A DNA stretch of 64,000 bases. Origin: Pseudomonas sp. ICMP 561. GTDB lineage: Bacteria; Pseudomonadota; Gammaproteobacteria; Pseudomonadales; Pseudomonadaceae. The notes beneath the pieces are model-generated. The model was given only the letters and a program-made list of their open reading frames with translations. It did not search any database and was not told the DNA's origin. Location of the stretch: the NCBI RefSeq assembly GCF_002699985.1, contig NZ_LKBT01000017.1, positions 1 through 64,000 of the forward strand, in the 5' to 3' direction. This document shows, in pieces, positions 1 through 8,573 of this stretch; the first letter of the stretch is position 1; each line of letters begins with the position of its first letter. The translations under genes and the position numbers were made by a program.

Positions 1-45
1 GATGCAAAAAACGGTTATGTCTCAATCAAAGTGTCACCTATGTGA

Positions 46-690
46 ATGCACTTTTTTGTAACCCATGTGGTTGATCCGTACATGCCACCACTGGGTGCCT
101 CGCTGTCGCTCGGCATGCCCGTAATCCGACATTGCTGCGTGGGGCCGCCGCCACCGGCCATCCATGGCCTGAGGCGGCTAAACCGGCATCCCTGCCGGTT
201 CACCCCACACAGCAATATCGAATTCCGGCCGACGTGGTTTAACGGGGCGCTTAAGATCAAAATCAAAAGCAGAGCAGATCAAAAGCAGAGCGGGGGCGAG
301 AACGGTGGGGTTGCCTCGGATCGGTAGGAGCGAACTTGTTCGCGAGACGTCCCGACAGCCAACGCATTCTTCATCTGACACACCGCTTCGCAGCCTTCGG
401 CAGCTCCTACAAAATATCGGTAAGTTCACACATCAGGTCGGCTGTCAGGCCGCCGCGCTTTTGATTTTGATCTTAGGCGCCCCGTTAAACCACGCTGGCC
501 GAACGCAGATTCTGAAGCGTGGGGTGCTCTTGAGTTGAAGAGGGGCAGGACGCCGGGTTAGCCGCATTGGGCCATGGATGGCCCGTTGCGGCGGCCCACG
601 GTTCAGGATCTGCGGGCGGGTACACCGAGCGACAGCGAGGTGCCGAGTGGTGGGGCAAGAGCCTTTTGGTTACTTTTGTGTGGGCCGGCT
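46..690. repeat. Pair of inverted Pseudomonas intergenic repeats
   Basis: Two copies of one repeat about 230 bp long face each other. The left arm (about 46-275) ends in TGGTTTAACGGGGCG, AAGATCAAAATCAAAAGC at 235-275. The right arm (about 455-690) begins with the reverse complement of this. Both outer parts share GTGCCTCGCTGTCGCTCGG and GGCCATCCATGGCC in inverted order. The spacer (324-410) holds a REP-like pair with TAGGAG and CTCCTA ends. Short ORFs in this stretch follow the repeat and look non-coding. The following 690-802 also resembles repeat-tail sequence, with a small palindrome around TGTACACA at 759-781. Confidence 0.75.
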
Positions 691-802
691 TCCGGATGTT
701 CAAAAGTGACGCGCTGTAAAAGCGCAACCAATACCAACCATTACCGAATAACGGATATGTACACAAGAAAATTGTGTACATCCAGCGAAGGCCAAACACA
801 TA

Positions 803-1933
803 TCACCACCCATACAACCGCCCCCAAACCTGCACCCGACCTTCGGCATCAACCGCCTGATATTCCGGAAACTGCGCGCCTGTGGCGCACGCATGGTTAG
901 GAAGAATGCGCAGGCGGCTGCCAATCGGATAGCGATCGGTGATATGAGCTTCGCAGGTACTGACAATCCCATGCTCCTGATTAGCCCCTTCAAACACTGC
1001 ACCTTCAATCCATTCACCGCTTTCGGTGCAGACCTGCCCATAACCGAAGTCGCGTTTCTGCTTCTGGGTCCCCCGATCCCGACTCATAGCCATCCAGCCC
1101 GCGTCGGTGATGATCCAGCCTTTTTCCTCCTGATGACCAATGACCGTGGTCAGCACGCTCAGGGCCAGTTCGTCTGGCTGGCAGATGCCGACGTTGAGCA
1201 TCACCAGATCAAAAAATACATAAACCCCCGCACGGACTTCCGTCACGCCTTCAAGGCTCGTGGCTGACAGCGCGGTGGGCGTCGAGCCGATGCTGACTTC
1301 GGGGCAGGGCAGCCCTTGCGCACGGAGCTTATCCGCAGCCATTACGCAGGCCCGACGTTCCTGTTCGGCCATCGCTTGCAATGCTTCGGGATTGTCCAGC
1401 TCGTAACTTGAACCGGCGTGGGTCATGACACCGAGCAGTTGCATGCCTCCTTCATGAAGCGTGCGCGCAACATGCAGCAGCGTCGGATCCTCGACTTTCA
1501 GTCCAGAGCGATGGCCGTCGCTGTCGATTTCGATCCAGACCTCGAAGCGATGCCCATGGTCTCTGCCAAAGCTGACGATGGCCTGGGCGCCGACCAGACT
1601 GTCAGTCACGATGCTCAAGCGACATCCTTTCAGCCGTAACTCAAGCGCCTGCTGCAATTTCCCGGGTGCCATGGCCACGCCGTAAAGAATGTCGTCGATG
1701 CCATGGGAGAAACAGTGCGCGGCTTCTTTCAACGTGGACACTGTGATGCCTTGTGCTCCGGCCCCGCGCTGGGCGTCGATGACGGACAGGCATTTGCTGG
1801 TTTTCACATGGGGGCGCAGGCGGACGCCCAGCGTGTCCATCCGTTGCTGCATGCGCTGGATGTTGCGCTGCATGCGGGGGATGTCGATGACGGCGGCGGG
1901 TGTGTCCAAGGTCTGAAGTGTCGGCATGTTCAT
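803..1933 (-). CDS. DSD1-family PLP enzyme (D-threonine aldolase / D-serine dehydratase-like)
   Basis: A 376-residue fold-III PLP enzyme of the alanine-racemase N-terminal plus D-serine-dehydratase C-terminal type. The N-terminal barrel carries RPHVKTSK near residue 40, where K44 is the expected PLP Schiff-base lysine. Further in are GVMTHAGSSY and IGSTPTA phosphate-loop-like stretches. Near the C-terminus NHACAT supplies the His-x-Cys pair that binds the divalent metal in DSD1-type D-serine dehydratases. The length fits the family (370-390). The gene is divergent from a LysR regulator 90 bp away, which probably controls it. Substrate (D-threonine, D-serine or a beta-hydroxy-D-amino acid) cannot be settled from sequence; a second in-frame ATG is at 1927. 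Confidence 0.85.
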   Translation of the reverse strand: MNMPTLQTLDTPAAVIDIPRMQRNIQRMQQRMDTLGVRLRPHVKTSKCLSVIDAQRGAGAQGITVSTLKEAAHCFSHGIDDILYGVAMAPGKLQQALELRLKGCRLSIVTDSLVGAQAIVSFGRDHGHRFEVWIEIDSDGHRSGLKVEDPTLLHVARTLHEGGMQLLGVMTHAGSSYELDNPEALQAMAEQERRACVMAADKLRAQGLPCPEVSIGSTPTALSATSLEGVTEVRAGVYVFFDLVMLNVGICQPDELALSVLTTVIGHQEEKGWIITDAGWMAMSRDRGTQKQKRDFGYGQVCTESGEWIEGAVFEGANQEHGIVSTCEAHITDRYPIGSRLRILPNHACATGAQFPEYQAVDAEGRVQVWGRLYGW

Positions 1934-2023
1934 GGCTCATGTTGGCTGCGTGTGTCGCCAATCTACGTCGTCAACGTAAGTCTGTGCTTCAATACGATGG
2001 CATTTATCATTAAGTGAAATTGA

Positions 2024-2920
2024 ATGATTGCCATCGAAGATTTGCGTCTGGCAGTGACGCTTGCCCGTTCCGAATCCCTCAGTGCGGCAGCCAGAAGCCT
2101 GAATGTCTCGCCTCCGGCGCTCTCCATGCGTCTGCGCAAGCTGGAAGGGTTGCTGGGAATCAGCCTCGCGAACCGGACTGCCCGACGTTTGAGCCTGACC
2201 GCCGAGGGTGAGCGTTTTGCACGACAAAGCGCCTTGCTGCTGGAGCAACTGGAAGCACTGCCGGAGGATTTCAAGCAGGCCGATGATCAACTGAGCGGCA
2301 CGCTGAGACTGGCAGCGCCGTTCGGTTATGGCCGGTCGCGGATCGCGCCGTTACTGGCACGTTTCGCCCGACTGCACCCCGACGTGCGAGTGCATCTGGA
2401 TTTGCGCGAAACACCCTGGCCGGACCGCCACGACTGCGACGCAGTGATTCATATCGGCAGTGTCAGCGACAGTTCCTGGGTGGTACGTACTCTTGCCCAC
2501 AACGAGCGTTGGTTGTGCGCGAGCCCGAGGTATCTTGAGCGATACGGAATGCCTGAGTCCGCCGAAGATTTGTTGCAGCATCGGTGTATCTGCATTCGAG
2601 AAAATGAAGAGGACGTCACCCTCTGGCAACTGCGCAAGCAATCAACGCGGCGCACCCTGCGGATCGAACCGGCAATGCTCAGCAATGACGGCAGCGTCGC
2701 CCGGCGTTGGGCGGAGCAGGACCTGGGCCTGGTGTTGCGTTCTCAATGGGACATCAAGGAGGCGTTGGCGAGTGGGGCACTGGTGCGGGTCTTGCCGGGG
2801 TGGGAGTTCGATAGCGCGCCTGTCAGCTTGCTGGTGCGCTCCCGGAAAAACCGTACGGCGCGGTTGCAGGCATTGGTGGCGTTTCTGCAGCAGTCACTCT
2901 CGGATACAGAGCCCGATTAA
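2024..2920 (+). CDS. LysR-family transcriptional regulator
   Basis: A 298-residue LysR-type regulator. The N-terminal winged helix-turn-helix covers residues 1-60, with the typical SLSAAARSLNVSPPALSMRLRKLE helix pair, followed by a linker helix and a periplasmic-binding-like effector domain from about residue 88. The AAPFGYGR and FARLHPDV stretches are characteristic of the CrgA-like group. It sits back to back with the DSD1-family enzyme and is likely its local regulator, with D-amino acid or a related metabolite as candidate co-inducer (inference). The stop lies 55 bp before the IS21-type left end, so the gene is the last intact core gene before the island. Confidence 0.9.
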   Translation: MIAIEDLRLAVTLARSESLSAAARSLNVSPPALSMRLRKLEGLLGISLANRTARRLSLTAEGERFARQSALLLEQLEALPEDFKQADDQLSGTLRLAAPFGYGRSRIAPLLARFARLHPDVRVHLDLRETPWPDRHDCDAVIHIGSVSDSSWVVRTLAHNERWLCASPRYLERYGMPESAEDLLQHRCICIRENEEDVTLWQLRKQSTRRTLRIEPAMLSNDGSVARRWAEQDLGLVLRSQWDIKEALASGALVRVLPGWEFDSAPVSLLVRSRKNRTARLQALVAFLQQSLSDTEPD

Positions 2921-2974
2921 AACTTCATAAAGCACTGGAATCTCCCGAAACACCAGGGACAGGCCGTCTGGTTG

Positions 2975-3090
2975 TGTAATTGCATTCACTTGACCACCTG
3001 TTTGCATTCGACTTGACCAGTCATTTCCATTCCTGCTGACCAGTCGATTGCATTCGGTACTGACCACTCAATTCCATTTCACTTGACCAG
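2975..3090. repeat. IS21 left-end repeat array
   Basis: Five imperfect units of the form (G/C)CATT-n-TGACCA occur in 116 bp. They are the inverted counterpart of the array at 7187-7287 and are the expected transposase binding sites of the left terminus. The array begins 55 bp after the LysR stop codon. Confidence 0.8.
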
Positions 3091-3140
3091 GTTGGCCTGC
3101 CTCAGCGCGTAGATCCGAGAGAGGTCACGCTGGATTCTAT

Positions 3141-4238
3141 CTAATGCCACTCAGTCTCTGTCGAATCCGATCCAAAGCGGTGTGGTGATGCTGGCGAGTT
3201 AGCATTGTGCGTGGACGGAAAAGGTTGCACTTCACCCGCGAGAATGCACGTCCATCCCCATGTTCTAAGAGACGTAAGCTGTTCAAACTCTCTGATTAGC
3301 TCAGCAGGAATCTCGCCGATATCAGTTCTTAACTCAAACTGAGGTCTCATCGCATGCTGGACATCAAATCCCATGACACCACGCACTAACTGCGCCATTA
3401 CCTTCACCCGTTGTTTCCACGCCAAGCATTTTCCCCGTCGCTGAGGGTTTTGATAAACCATCAAATTTAGATAGGCCGACGCATGAATGTAGTCATTGCT
3501 AGTCATCCATAAAGCCAAGTGAGGAAGCAACCCTAGCGGTAAAATATTCCTGATGATCCAATCCAGAAGTCTGTTGGCAATACCTCGTGACTCAAGCTCA
3601 ATTGCGACCATCAATAGTACATTGTGTAGGGTTAATTCCACTTTAGACAGTAGAGACCTTCGCTGACGCTCTTTAGCCTCTAACATTATTGCAATCAGGC
3701 ACGCAAGTGCGTCAAGACCTGCTCGGCGCTCAAGCTTATCCAGTAATGACTGCGTAACCGGCTCGCGTACTGAGCATATTGAGATACCGATACTTTCGCC
3801 AGAAAACAAAACAGCCTGAATATCGAAGCTCAATGTTTTAAAATATTCATCAAAATCCGTGTTCTTACCATTGTCCACTGATTTCATTATCTGCCAAAGA
3901 GGATGATTCATCTCATGGGTAGATCCCGGCGAAAGTTTTTCAACCTTTGCCAGCGTGTTTGCCTTTGGGGAAATAGTGTTCTGCTCATACCTAGACCATT
4001 TACTTCGATAGTGACGGATAGTTCCATTCGCATTCCTCTTGAAAGACTCCTTCTCGAAGTAAAGCTCCAGAGCGTATGCAGACCCGAGCCCCGTACGCTG
4101 CTTTAGACCTTCATACCAATAATCCACTCTCAGCAGCTCGATAGCTCCGCGCCCAGTGGGTTCATTTTCTCGATTTTTGTTTCGCAAGCCTGCTGCGTAA
4201 TCCAAATAAAGAGCTAAGATTCTTTGAAAATCAGTCAT
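3141..4238 (-). CDS. Hypothetical protein, IS21 passenger
   Basis: A 365-residue protein that I do not recognise. No signal peptide or clear catalytic motif is visible. The first 100 residues are rich in basic and aromatic residues (an LYLDYAAGLRNKNRENEPTG start, then a segment with YWYEGLKQRTGLGSAYALELYFEK), and the middle (about 175-270) is helical and leucine-rich. Codon use is clearly more AT-rich than the flanking core genes. It lies inside the IS21 ends, opposite in direction to istA, 109 bp from a small divergent ORF. A cargo role (regulation of transposition, or a host-protective function) is only a guess. Confidence 0.65.
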   Translation of the reverse strand: MTDFQRILALYLDYAAGLRNKNRENEPTGRGAIELLRVDYWYEGLKQRTGLGSAYALELYFEKESFKRNANGTIRHYRSKWSRYEQNTISPKANTLAKVEKLSPGSTHEMNHPLWQIMKSVDNGKNTDFDEYFKTLSFDIQAVLFSGESIGISICSVREPVTQSLLDKLERRAGLDALACLIAIMLEAKERQRRSLLSKVELTLHNVLLMVAIELESRGIANRLLDWIIRNILPLGLLPHLALWMTSNDYIHASAYLNLMVYQNPQRRGKCLAWKQRVKVMAQLVRGVMGFDVQHAMRPQFELRTDIGEIPAELIREFEQLTSLRTWGWTCILAGEVQPFPSTHNANSPASPHRFGSDSTETEWH

Positions 4239-4347
4239 TTACAAAGCTCTCGAGGGCCCACGTACCGTAAAAAATGTAGAAGCCTTACGGCTGGAACGCA
4301 AGGAGCCCGTTTATTACCATGAACTGTGACCAAAACGGACATTCCAC

Positions 4348-4620
4348 GTGATGCACAAGCCCATCGAGATAGACACACTTGCTTCGGAGTTAGAGGTTGC
4401 CCTCAGAGACCGCTACGGACTGATGGTGGGCAGCACTGCGCTCTGGCGAGAGCTCGGCTACTCGTCTTACGAGGCTTTTCGTAAGGCGAAGCAGAGGGGA
4501 AGGATCGAAGTGCCGCTGTTTGACGTACCGAATCGCAGAGGATCCTTCGCACTATCCAGAGAGGTCGCAAACTGGATCGCCAGGCAGAGGTGTGCGGCGA
4601 TCAACAATAAAGCTGTCTAA
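4348..4620 (+). CDS. Small hypothetical protein, possible DNA-binding, IS21 passenger
   Basis: A 90-residue protein, start GTG or the next codon ATG (4351); no good ribosome binding site decides this. The segment around residues 27-60 (GSTALWRELGYSSYEAFRKAKQRG) looks like a helix-turn-helix followed by a basic helix, and a short C-terminal part reads LSREVANWIARQR, as in AlpA-like or other small winged-helix excisionase-type proteins. That is a visual resemblance, not a family match. It is divergent from the 365-residue ORF and 250 bp upstream of istA, so it could regulate either. Confidence 0.55.
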   Translation: MMHKPIEIDTLASELEVALRDRYGLMVGSTALWRELGYSSYEAFRKAKQRGRIEVPLFDVPNRRGSFALSREVANWIARQRCAAINNKAV

Positions 4621-4692
4621 CTGATTCACCTTTAAACCCAGCAAGAGGCCACACCATGGCACCTGGTTAAAACCAAACTGGTGGTTTCGGGA

Positions 4693-4731
4693 CACAAAAA
4701 AGCCCAGGGGTGGAGCCCTAGGCTTTTTGTG
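4693..4731. terminator. Bidirectional rho-independent terminator inside the IS21 element
   Basis: AAAAAAGCC(C/T)AGGG pairs with CCCTAGGCTTTTT around a TGGAG loop, giving a stem with an A-run on one side and a T-run on the other. It separates the small passenger gene from istA and would shield transposase genes from read-through. Confidence 0.7.
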
Positions 4732-4872
4732 ATGACATTAGGTTTCGATCCCTAAGCGTCACCATTCTGTGTTCCCCCGCGCTCGGCGTCAAGCCAGCGA
4801 GCCCCCGTTTATCTGCAATTTTCACACGGCGCGACTTGTGAGGTGTCACCACGCCTGTCGCGGGGAGAAAGC

Positions 4873-6423
4873 ATGAGGCTATCCATTGAGGTGCAGCGCG
4901 AGGTATCACGCCTTGTCTGCGACACCGAGCTCACAAACAGAGCTATTGGCCGCTTGGCCAAGATATCTCACAACACAGTACGTAATATTCGTGACCAGCT
5001 GAAAATGAATGGTGAGAGCTGGGAGGAACTGAAGCACCTTGATGATCAAGCGCTTATATCTAGGCTTAACTCTGGCCCACGGGCACCGGCAACGCGCAAG
5101 ACACGACCCCAGTGGCTGAGGATTCATGAGCAACTAAAATTACCTGACATGACGCTGGAGCTGTTGTGGCAGGAATTCAGGGAGGATGATCCCGATGGCG
5201 TGGCGTATACGCAATTCACCCGGCTGTATCGCGATTGGGTCAAAACGCAAAAAGTGAGCATGCGGCAAGTGCATTTGGCCGGGGACAAATGCTTCGTCGA
5301 TTTCTGTGGCAGAACCATGCCTATCACTGACCCCGCGACTGGGGTGGTCTCGCACGCCCAAGTGTTCGTGGCTACGCTGGGCGCGTCTGGCTACATCTTT
5401 GCGACGGCGGTCGCCAGTCAAACGATACCCGATTGGCTAAAATGCCACGTTCGAGCGCTGGAGTTTTTTGATGGCGTTCCACGGTTTGTAATTCCGGATA
5501 ATTTAAAGTCTGCCGTGACCAAAACCACCCGGAATGAAGTGATTCTGAATCCCGCATATGCCGAATTCTCAGAACACTACGGATTCCAGATTTTCCCCGC
5601 TAGGCCGCGAAAACCACAGGATAAGCCCTTGGCGGAAATAGGCGTGAAGATTGTCCAGCGGTTTATATTGGCGCGATTTAGAACCATGACTTTTTTCTCC
5701 ATTGACGAACTCAACGAGAAGATTGATGAGTGGATTGGCAAGCTCAATGAACGAGTCACTAGAACCTATCCAAAAAATAGGTTAACTCGCTACATGGAGA
5801 TTGATCATCCTGCGTTAAAACCGCTACCTGAGAAAAGTTACAGCTACACCAAGTGGAAGTATAAGGTCAGAGTTGGCAGCGATTATCATGTAAACTTTGA
5901 CGGGCATAGCTACTCAGTGCCTTACCATTATTCAAATCAACTTGTTGATTTGCGAGTACATGCTGAGTGGCTTGAGATTGTTCATCAGCGGCGTGTTATC
6001 AGTACTCATAAAGTAGAACAGAGTCCTGGCGTCAGTACGCTGCGCGAGCATCTAGCACCAAACCACGGACACACCCAAGATTCTCAGCCCGAGGCGTTGT
6101 TAGTCTGGGCTGAAACAATTGGCCCAGCCACATTGGTGTATATCAGGAACAAACTTGAGGATCGCAGAAATTTTGCGACTGGTCTCAAGGCTGTCATTGC
6201 ACTAAAGCGCGATGTCCGTACTGGAGAAATTTCACCCACTCGACTGGAGTCAGCCTGCGCGTATGTCAATACATTGAATACCCTCAGTTCGGAACGACTC
6301 CGCTCGATTATACGCAACGAGTCCGATCTACGCCCTACGTTGCGACAGCCCGCGCCTTTAGTAAATCACCAGAATATCCGAGGCGCTGAATATTACGCCT
6401 CACAGGGAGATGAGCCGCTATGA
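4873..6423 (+). CDS. istA: IS21-family transposase IstA
   Basis: A 516-residue DDE transposase, start ATG at 4873 chosen because GGGAGAAAGC precedes it; the frame stays open to 4843. The N-terminus (residues 1-50) has a helix-turn-helix (LTNRAIGRLAKISHNTVRNI). The catalytic core runs from about 110 to 280: the first Asp in CFVDFCGRTMP, the second in VIPDNLKSAV, and the Glu in the PQDKPLAEIGVKIVQRF helix. The C-terminal DUF-type beta domain (YSVPYHYSNQLVDLRV) is typical of IstA. The stop overlaps the istB start by four bases (ATGA), the usual IS21 coupling. It appears intact. Confidence 0.92.
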   Translation: MRLSIEVQREVSRLVCDTELTNRAIGRLAKISHNTVRNIRDQLKMNGESWEELKHLDDQALISRLNSGPRAPATRKTRPQWLRIHEQLKLPDMTLELLWQEFREDDPDGVAYTQFTRLYRDWVKTQKVSMRQVHLAGDKCFVDFCGRTMPITDPATGVVSHAQVFVATLGASGYIFATAVASQTIPDWLKCHVRALEFFDGVPRFVIPDNLKSAVTKTTRNEVILNPAYAEFSEHYGFQIFPARPRKPQDKPLAEIGVKIVQRFILARFRTMTFFSIDELNEKIDEWIGKLNERVTRTYPKNRLTRYMEIDHPALKPLPEKSYSYTKWKYKVRVGSDYHVNFDGHSYSVPYHYSNQLVDLRVHAEWLEIVHQRRVISTHKVEQSPGVSTLREHLAPNHGHTQDSQPEALLVWAETIGPATLVYIRNKLEDRRNFATGLKAVIALKRDVRTGEISPTRLESACAYVNTLNTLSSERLRSIIRNESDLRPTLRQPAPLVNHQNIRGAEYYASQGDEPL

Positions 6424-7166
6424 AACCAGTATTCAACACCGTGCAGAACTTGATCACGCTAGGGCTAAGCGGGATGGCGATAGCGTATGAGCGCCAACTC
6501 GATGATCCAGCGCTCCTCAAGCAGCCATTTGATGCCCGACTTGGCATGCTGATGGATGCCGAAAATAGCGAGCGCGAGACTCGAAAGATCCAAAGATTGC
6601 TAAAGGCAGCAAAGCTTCGTGAGACTGAAGCAACGCTAGAAAATATTGAGTTTAAAGCTACTCGGGGTATGGATCGAAATACGGTCATGGATCTAGGCCA
6701 ATGCGAATGGTTAGCCCGACGCCAGAACGTGATCATCACCGGTGCCACCGGTACCGGCAAAACCTGGCTAGCGTGCGCCTTGGGCAACCAGGCTTGCCGT
6801 TTAGGAACTCATACGATTTATCGCACCGCGACTAAGCTGTTCGAAGACATTTCACTGTCTTACGCTGATCACACGATACCTAAACTGCGGCGTCAGCTAA
6901 TCCGTGCAGAGCTTCTGATTATTGATGATCTGGGTATCGGTGGAATAGATGCTCAACTGGGGCCTTTTTTGCTTGAGGTTATTGATCAGCAGTCTCAAAA
7001 CGGGTCGCTCCTGATCACCAGCCAGTATCCGCAGGACAAGTGGTACGACTTGTTCGTTGATCCGACAATCGCAGATGCAATTCTTGACCGAATTGTCCAT
7101 AAGTCCCATACCATCGAGTTGAAAGGTGAGTCCATGCGCAGAGTCAAAAGCCGCAAACGCACCTGA
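6420..7166 (+). CDS. istB: IS21-family helper ATPase IstB
   Basis: A 248-residue DnaA/DnaC-like AAA+ ATPase that directs IstA to target DNA. The Walker A motif is GATGTGKTW near residue 104, Walker B is LLIIDDLG near 166, and sensor-1-like LLITSQYP follows near 198. The C-terminal DRIVHKSHTIELKGESMR is the family signature. It overlaps istA by four bases, is translationally coupled, and is followed 20 bp later by the right-end array. It looks intact and probably functional with istA. Confidence 0.93.
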   Translation: MKPVFNTVQNLITLGLSGMAIAYERQLDDPALLKQPFDARLGMLMDAENSERETRKIQRLLKAAKLRETEATLENIEFKATRGMDRNTVMDLGQCEWLARRQNVIITGATGTGKTWLACALGNQACRLGTHTIYRTATKLFEDISLSYADHTIPKLRRQLIRAELLIIDDLGIGGIDAQLGPFLLEVIDQQSQNGSLLITSQYPQDKWYDLFVDPTIADAILDRIVHKSHTIELKGESMRRVKSRKRT

Positions 7167-7186
7167 GCGGTTTCTCACAAAGCTGG

Positions 7187-7287
7187 GACTGGTCAACGGG
7201 TATGCAACTGGTCAAGTCGAATGCAACTGGTCAGTGGGAATGCAATTGGTCAATGGGAATGCAAACAGGTGGTCAAGTGCGGTGCAA
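7187..7287. repeat. IS21 right-end repeat array
   Basis: Five units starting TGGTCA and ending ATGC (the last GGTGC) occur in about 100 bp. They are the inverted counterpart of the array at 2975-3090. Confidence 0.8.
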
Positions 7288-7398
7288 TCGATTGTTCTAG
7301 CTGCAATTTTCATGGACTGGAAAGATTCGCGGCCTGAGTGCTTCATCCCACTCAGGCCCTGCGAATGACATTTTTCAGGAAGTCGATTCCGCCCAGCG

Positions 7399-7608
7399 TC
7401 AAAACGGATCTGGGCCGCCTTCGATACCTGTGAATGTTACCTCCACCGGGTCGTGCTCTTGCTGCCAACCGAACTGATAGAGCAACCATTGGTGCTCTCC
7501 CTCTTGACGGTCAGCTACGAGCAAAAGCGTCCAGCCAGCCCTAAGAAGTAGATTGGCATTTATCTCACTTCGGGTGCTGATCAATTGGGTGGTTTTGTCA
7601 ATGCTCAA
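7399..7608 (-). CDS. Small hypothetical protein
   Basis: A 69-residue ORF with a protein-like composition: an NANLLLRAGWTLLLVADRQEG segment followed by a Trp/Gln-rich part and an acidic Pro-Asp-Pro-Phe end. I do not recognise a family, and no signal peptide is present. It stands alone between the IS21 right end and the antitoxin gene, divergent from the latter. It may be a real small accessory gene; codon pattern is the only support. Confidence 0.45.
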   Translation of the reverse strand: MSIDKTTQLISTRSEINANLLLRAGWTLLLVADRQEGEHQWLLYQFGWQQEHDPVEVTFTGIEGGPDPF

Positions 7609-7720
7609 GAGTGATGCTCCGTAGCCTGAGACGTTGATAGAAGTCCCGACTACAATAGATCACGGGCTAAGAAACAGTCAGCTTCTTTCCCTTGATCGAC
7701 GGCTCAACCTGAGGTGACCC

Positions 7721-8170
7721 ATGTTTACCGACGCCAGGCGCGAGAACACATACGTGGCTTACAGGGCAAGGCTGCGAACATATCTCCACATCGCACCAGA
7801 GGCGTCTGACCAGAACATTCGTGAACTGATTGACTCGGGCTTTCCCGCAAGCACAGCCAAGAGCTTCTGTGACGCTGTCAAATTGAGCCCAGCAGATCGC
7901 GGCGAAATTATCCACGGTGAAACTCTTACATCCGGCCTGGCGCTTGGCAAACCTCTAACCCCACAACAGAGCAAACGCTTGTACCGTTTCGTGCACATTA
8001 CGGCTATGGCCGAGTCCATTTTTGGTAGTGACGAAAAGGCGATGCAATGGCTTTCCAAGCCCAAAGGTTGCTTCTCGGGTAAAAGCCCCTTTTCGATGCT
8101 CGCCACCAACTCTGGTGCTGACCTGGTTGAAGAGATGTTAATACAGCTCGCAGAAGGGTTCGCTTTTTAA
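7721..8170 (+). CDS. MbcA/ParS/Xre-type antitoxin, orphan
   Basis: A 149-residue protein with the layout of RES-toxin antitoxins: an N-terminal helical, Xre-like part (residues 1-75) and a C-terminal MbcA/ParS toxin-binding domain (formerly DUF2384) with QQSKRLYRFVHITAMAESIFGSDEKAMQWLSKP and the end SGADLVEEMLIQLAEGFAF. Family members normally overlap or abut a RES-domain NAD-degrading toxin gene. Here no RES domain follows: only a 39-codon ORF is open downstream (8172-8291). The pair therefore seems broken, with the antitoxin left as an orphan, perhaps by the recombination that created the boundary near 8264. Confidence 0.8.
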   Translation: MFTDARRENTYVAYRARLRTYLHIAPEASDQNIRELIDSGFPASTAKSFCDAVKLSPADRGEIIHGETLTSGLALGKPLTPQQSKRLYRFVHITAMAESIFGSDEKAMQWLSKPKGCFSGKSPFSMLATNSGADLVEEMLIQLAEGFAF

Positions 8171-8171
8171 G

Positions 8172-8291
8172 GTGCCGACACATTTGTACCGGAAGACCGG
8201 AGGATCGCTTGCGTATCTCTGGGAGCAGAAGCTGTTGCAGCAAAAAACTGCGGGCGATCTGTGTATTGAGAGTTCAGCACGCTTAGCGTAA
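8172..8291 (+). pseudogene. Short ORF after the antitoxin, possible toxin-gene remnant
   Basis: GTG at 8172 overlaps the antitoxin stop region (TAAGGTGCC) and opens a 39-codon frame. The first residues (PTHLYRKTGGSLAYLWEQK) could be the start of a partner gene whose remainder was lost. The last 27 bases lie in the imperfect repeat shared with 24621-24650, so a deletion junction inside this ORF is plausible. No RES signature is visible, so the assignment is weak. Confidence 0.3.
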
Positions 8292-8295
8292 TAGC
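8264..8295. repeat. Imperfect direct repeat, copy 1
   Basis: This stretch (TATTGAGAGTTCAG, then CACGCTTAGCGTAATAGCC) resembles 24621-24650 (TATTGGAGTCAG, then TACGCTAAGCGTAATGGC): about 26 of 30 aligned bases agree with two one-base gaps. The core ACGCTNAGCGTAA is near-palindromic. The pair brackets 16.3 kb of metal-related genes. Confidence 0.5.
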
Positions 8296-8378
8296 CAAAA
8301 TGTTTTACTCAAAAGCGCTCTTTGATCGATATCCGTAAGATAGAGGCAGGGCCATCTTTCATGCCCTACCTGCCGCGT

Positions 8379-8507
8379 TTACTCGTGCGATTGGCCGTGG
8401 TCACTTTTGCCATCGGCAGATTTAGTTGTGGAGTCCCCACAGGCAGAAAGAGCCCCGAGCAGAAAGACGATCAAGGTCGAGCGCAGCAGGGCTTTAGAGA
8501 TATTCAT
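8379..8507 (-). CDS. Small lipoprotein
   Basis: A 42-residue peptide starting at ATG 8507, chosen because GAGGATGCATCC precedes it; the longer frame to 8561 lacks support. It has a signal sequence (MNISKALLRSTLIVFLLG) and the lipobox LSAC with Cys at about 23, followed by a Ser/Lys/Asp/His-rich tail ending SDHGQSHE, which could bind metal loosely. It is the last gene of the minus-strand nickel/cobalt unit, 66 bp after the membrane-anchored protein. Confidence 0.65.
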   Translation of the reverse strand: MNISKALLRSTLIVFLLGALSACGDSTTKSADGKSDHGQSHE

Positions 8508-8573
8508 GGATGCATCCTCGCAGGAAAAAGTGAGCCTCGCTGCTCGAACTGTGCCGGGCAACGAGGTGAAGAG

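Larger units (their letters stand above)
2975..7290 (+). mobile_element. IS21-family element with two passenger genes
   Basis: The istA/istB pair is preceded by two extra ORFs and the whole is bounded by inverted arrays of about 20-bp units. The left array (2975-3090) has five units ending in TGACCA, spaced about 22 bp and joined to GCATT or CCATT. The right array (7187-7287) has five units starting with TGGTCA and ending in ATGC. The outer 18-20 bp of the two ends match as inverted repeats (TTGCA, then CACTTGACCACCTGTTTGCATTC) with a one-base indel near the tip. Multiple terminal transposase sites are typical of IS21 relatives. At 4.3 kb it is much longer than the usual 2-2.6 kb. No clear target duplication was found. 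Confidence 0.8.

Noticed and set aside
46..900. Several 80-110 codon ORFs in the first 900 bp
   Set aside because: They follow the repeat pair on both strands and have no coding pattern or ribosome binding site.
2975..3090. Regularly spaced repeats that look like a small CRISPR array
   Set aside because: The units are only about 10-16 bp conserved, spaced about 22 bp, and have an inverted counterpart at 7187-7287 around istAB. They are IS21 ends.
8172..8378. RES-domain toxin after the antitoxin
   Set aside because: Only a 39-codon frame is open and no RES motif is visible; recorded as a possible remnant only.
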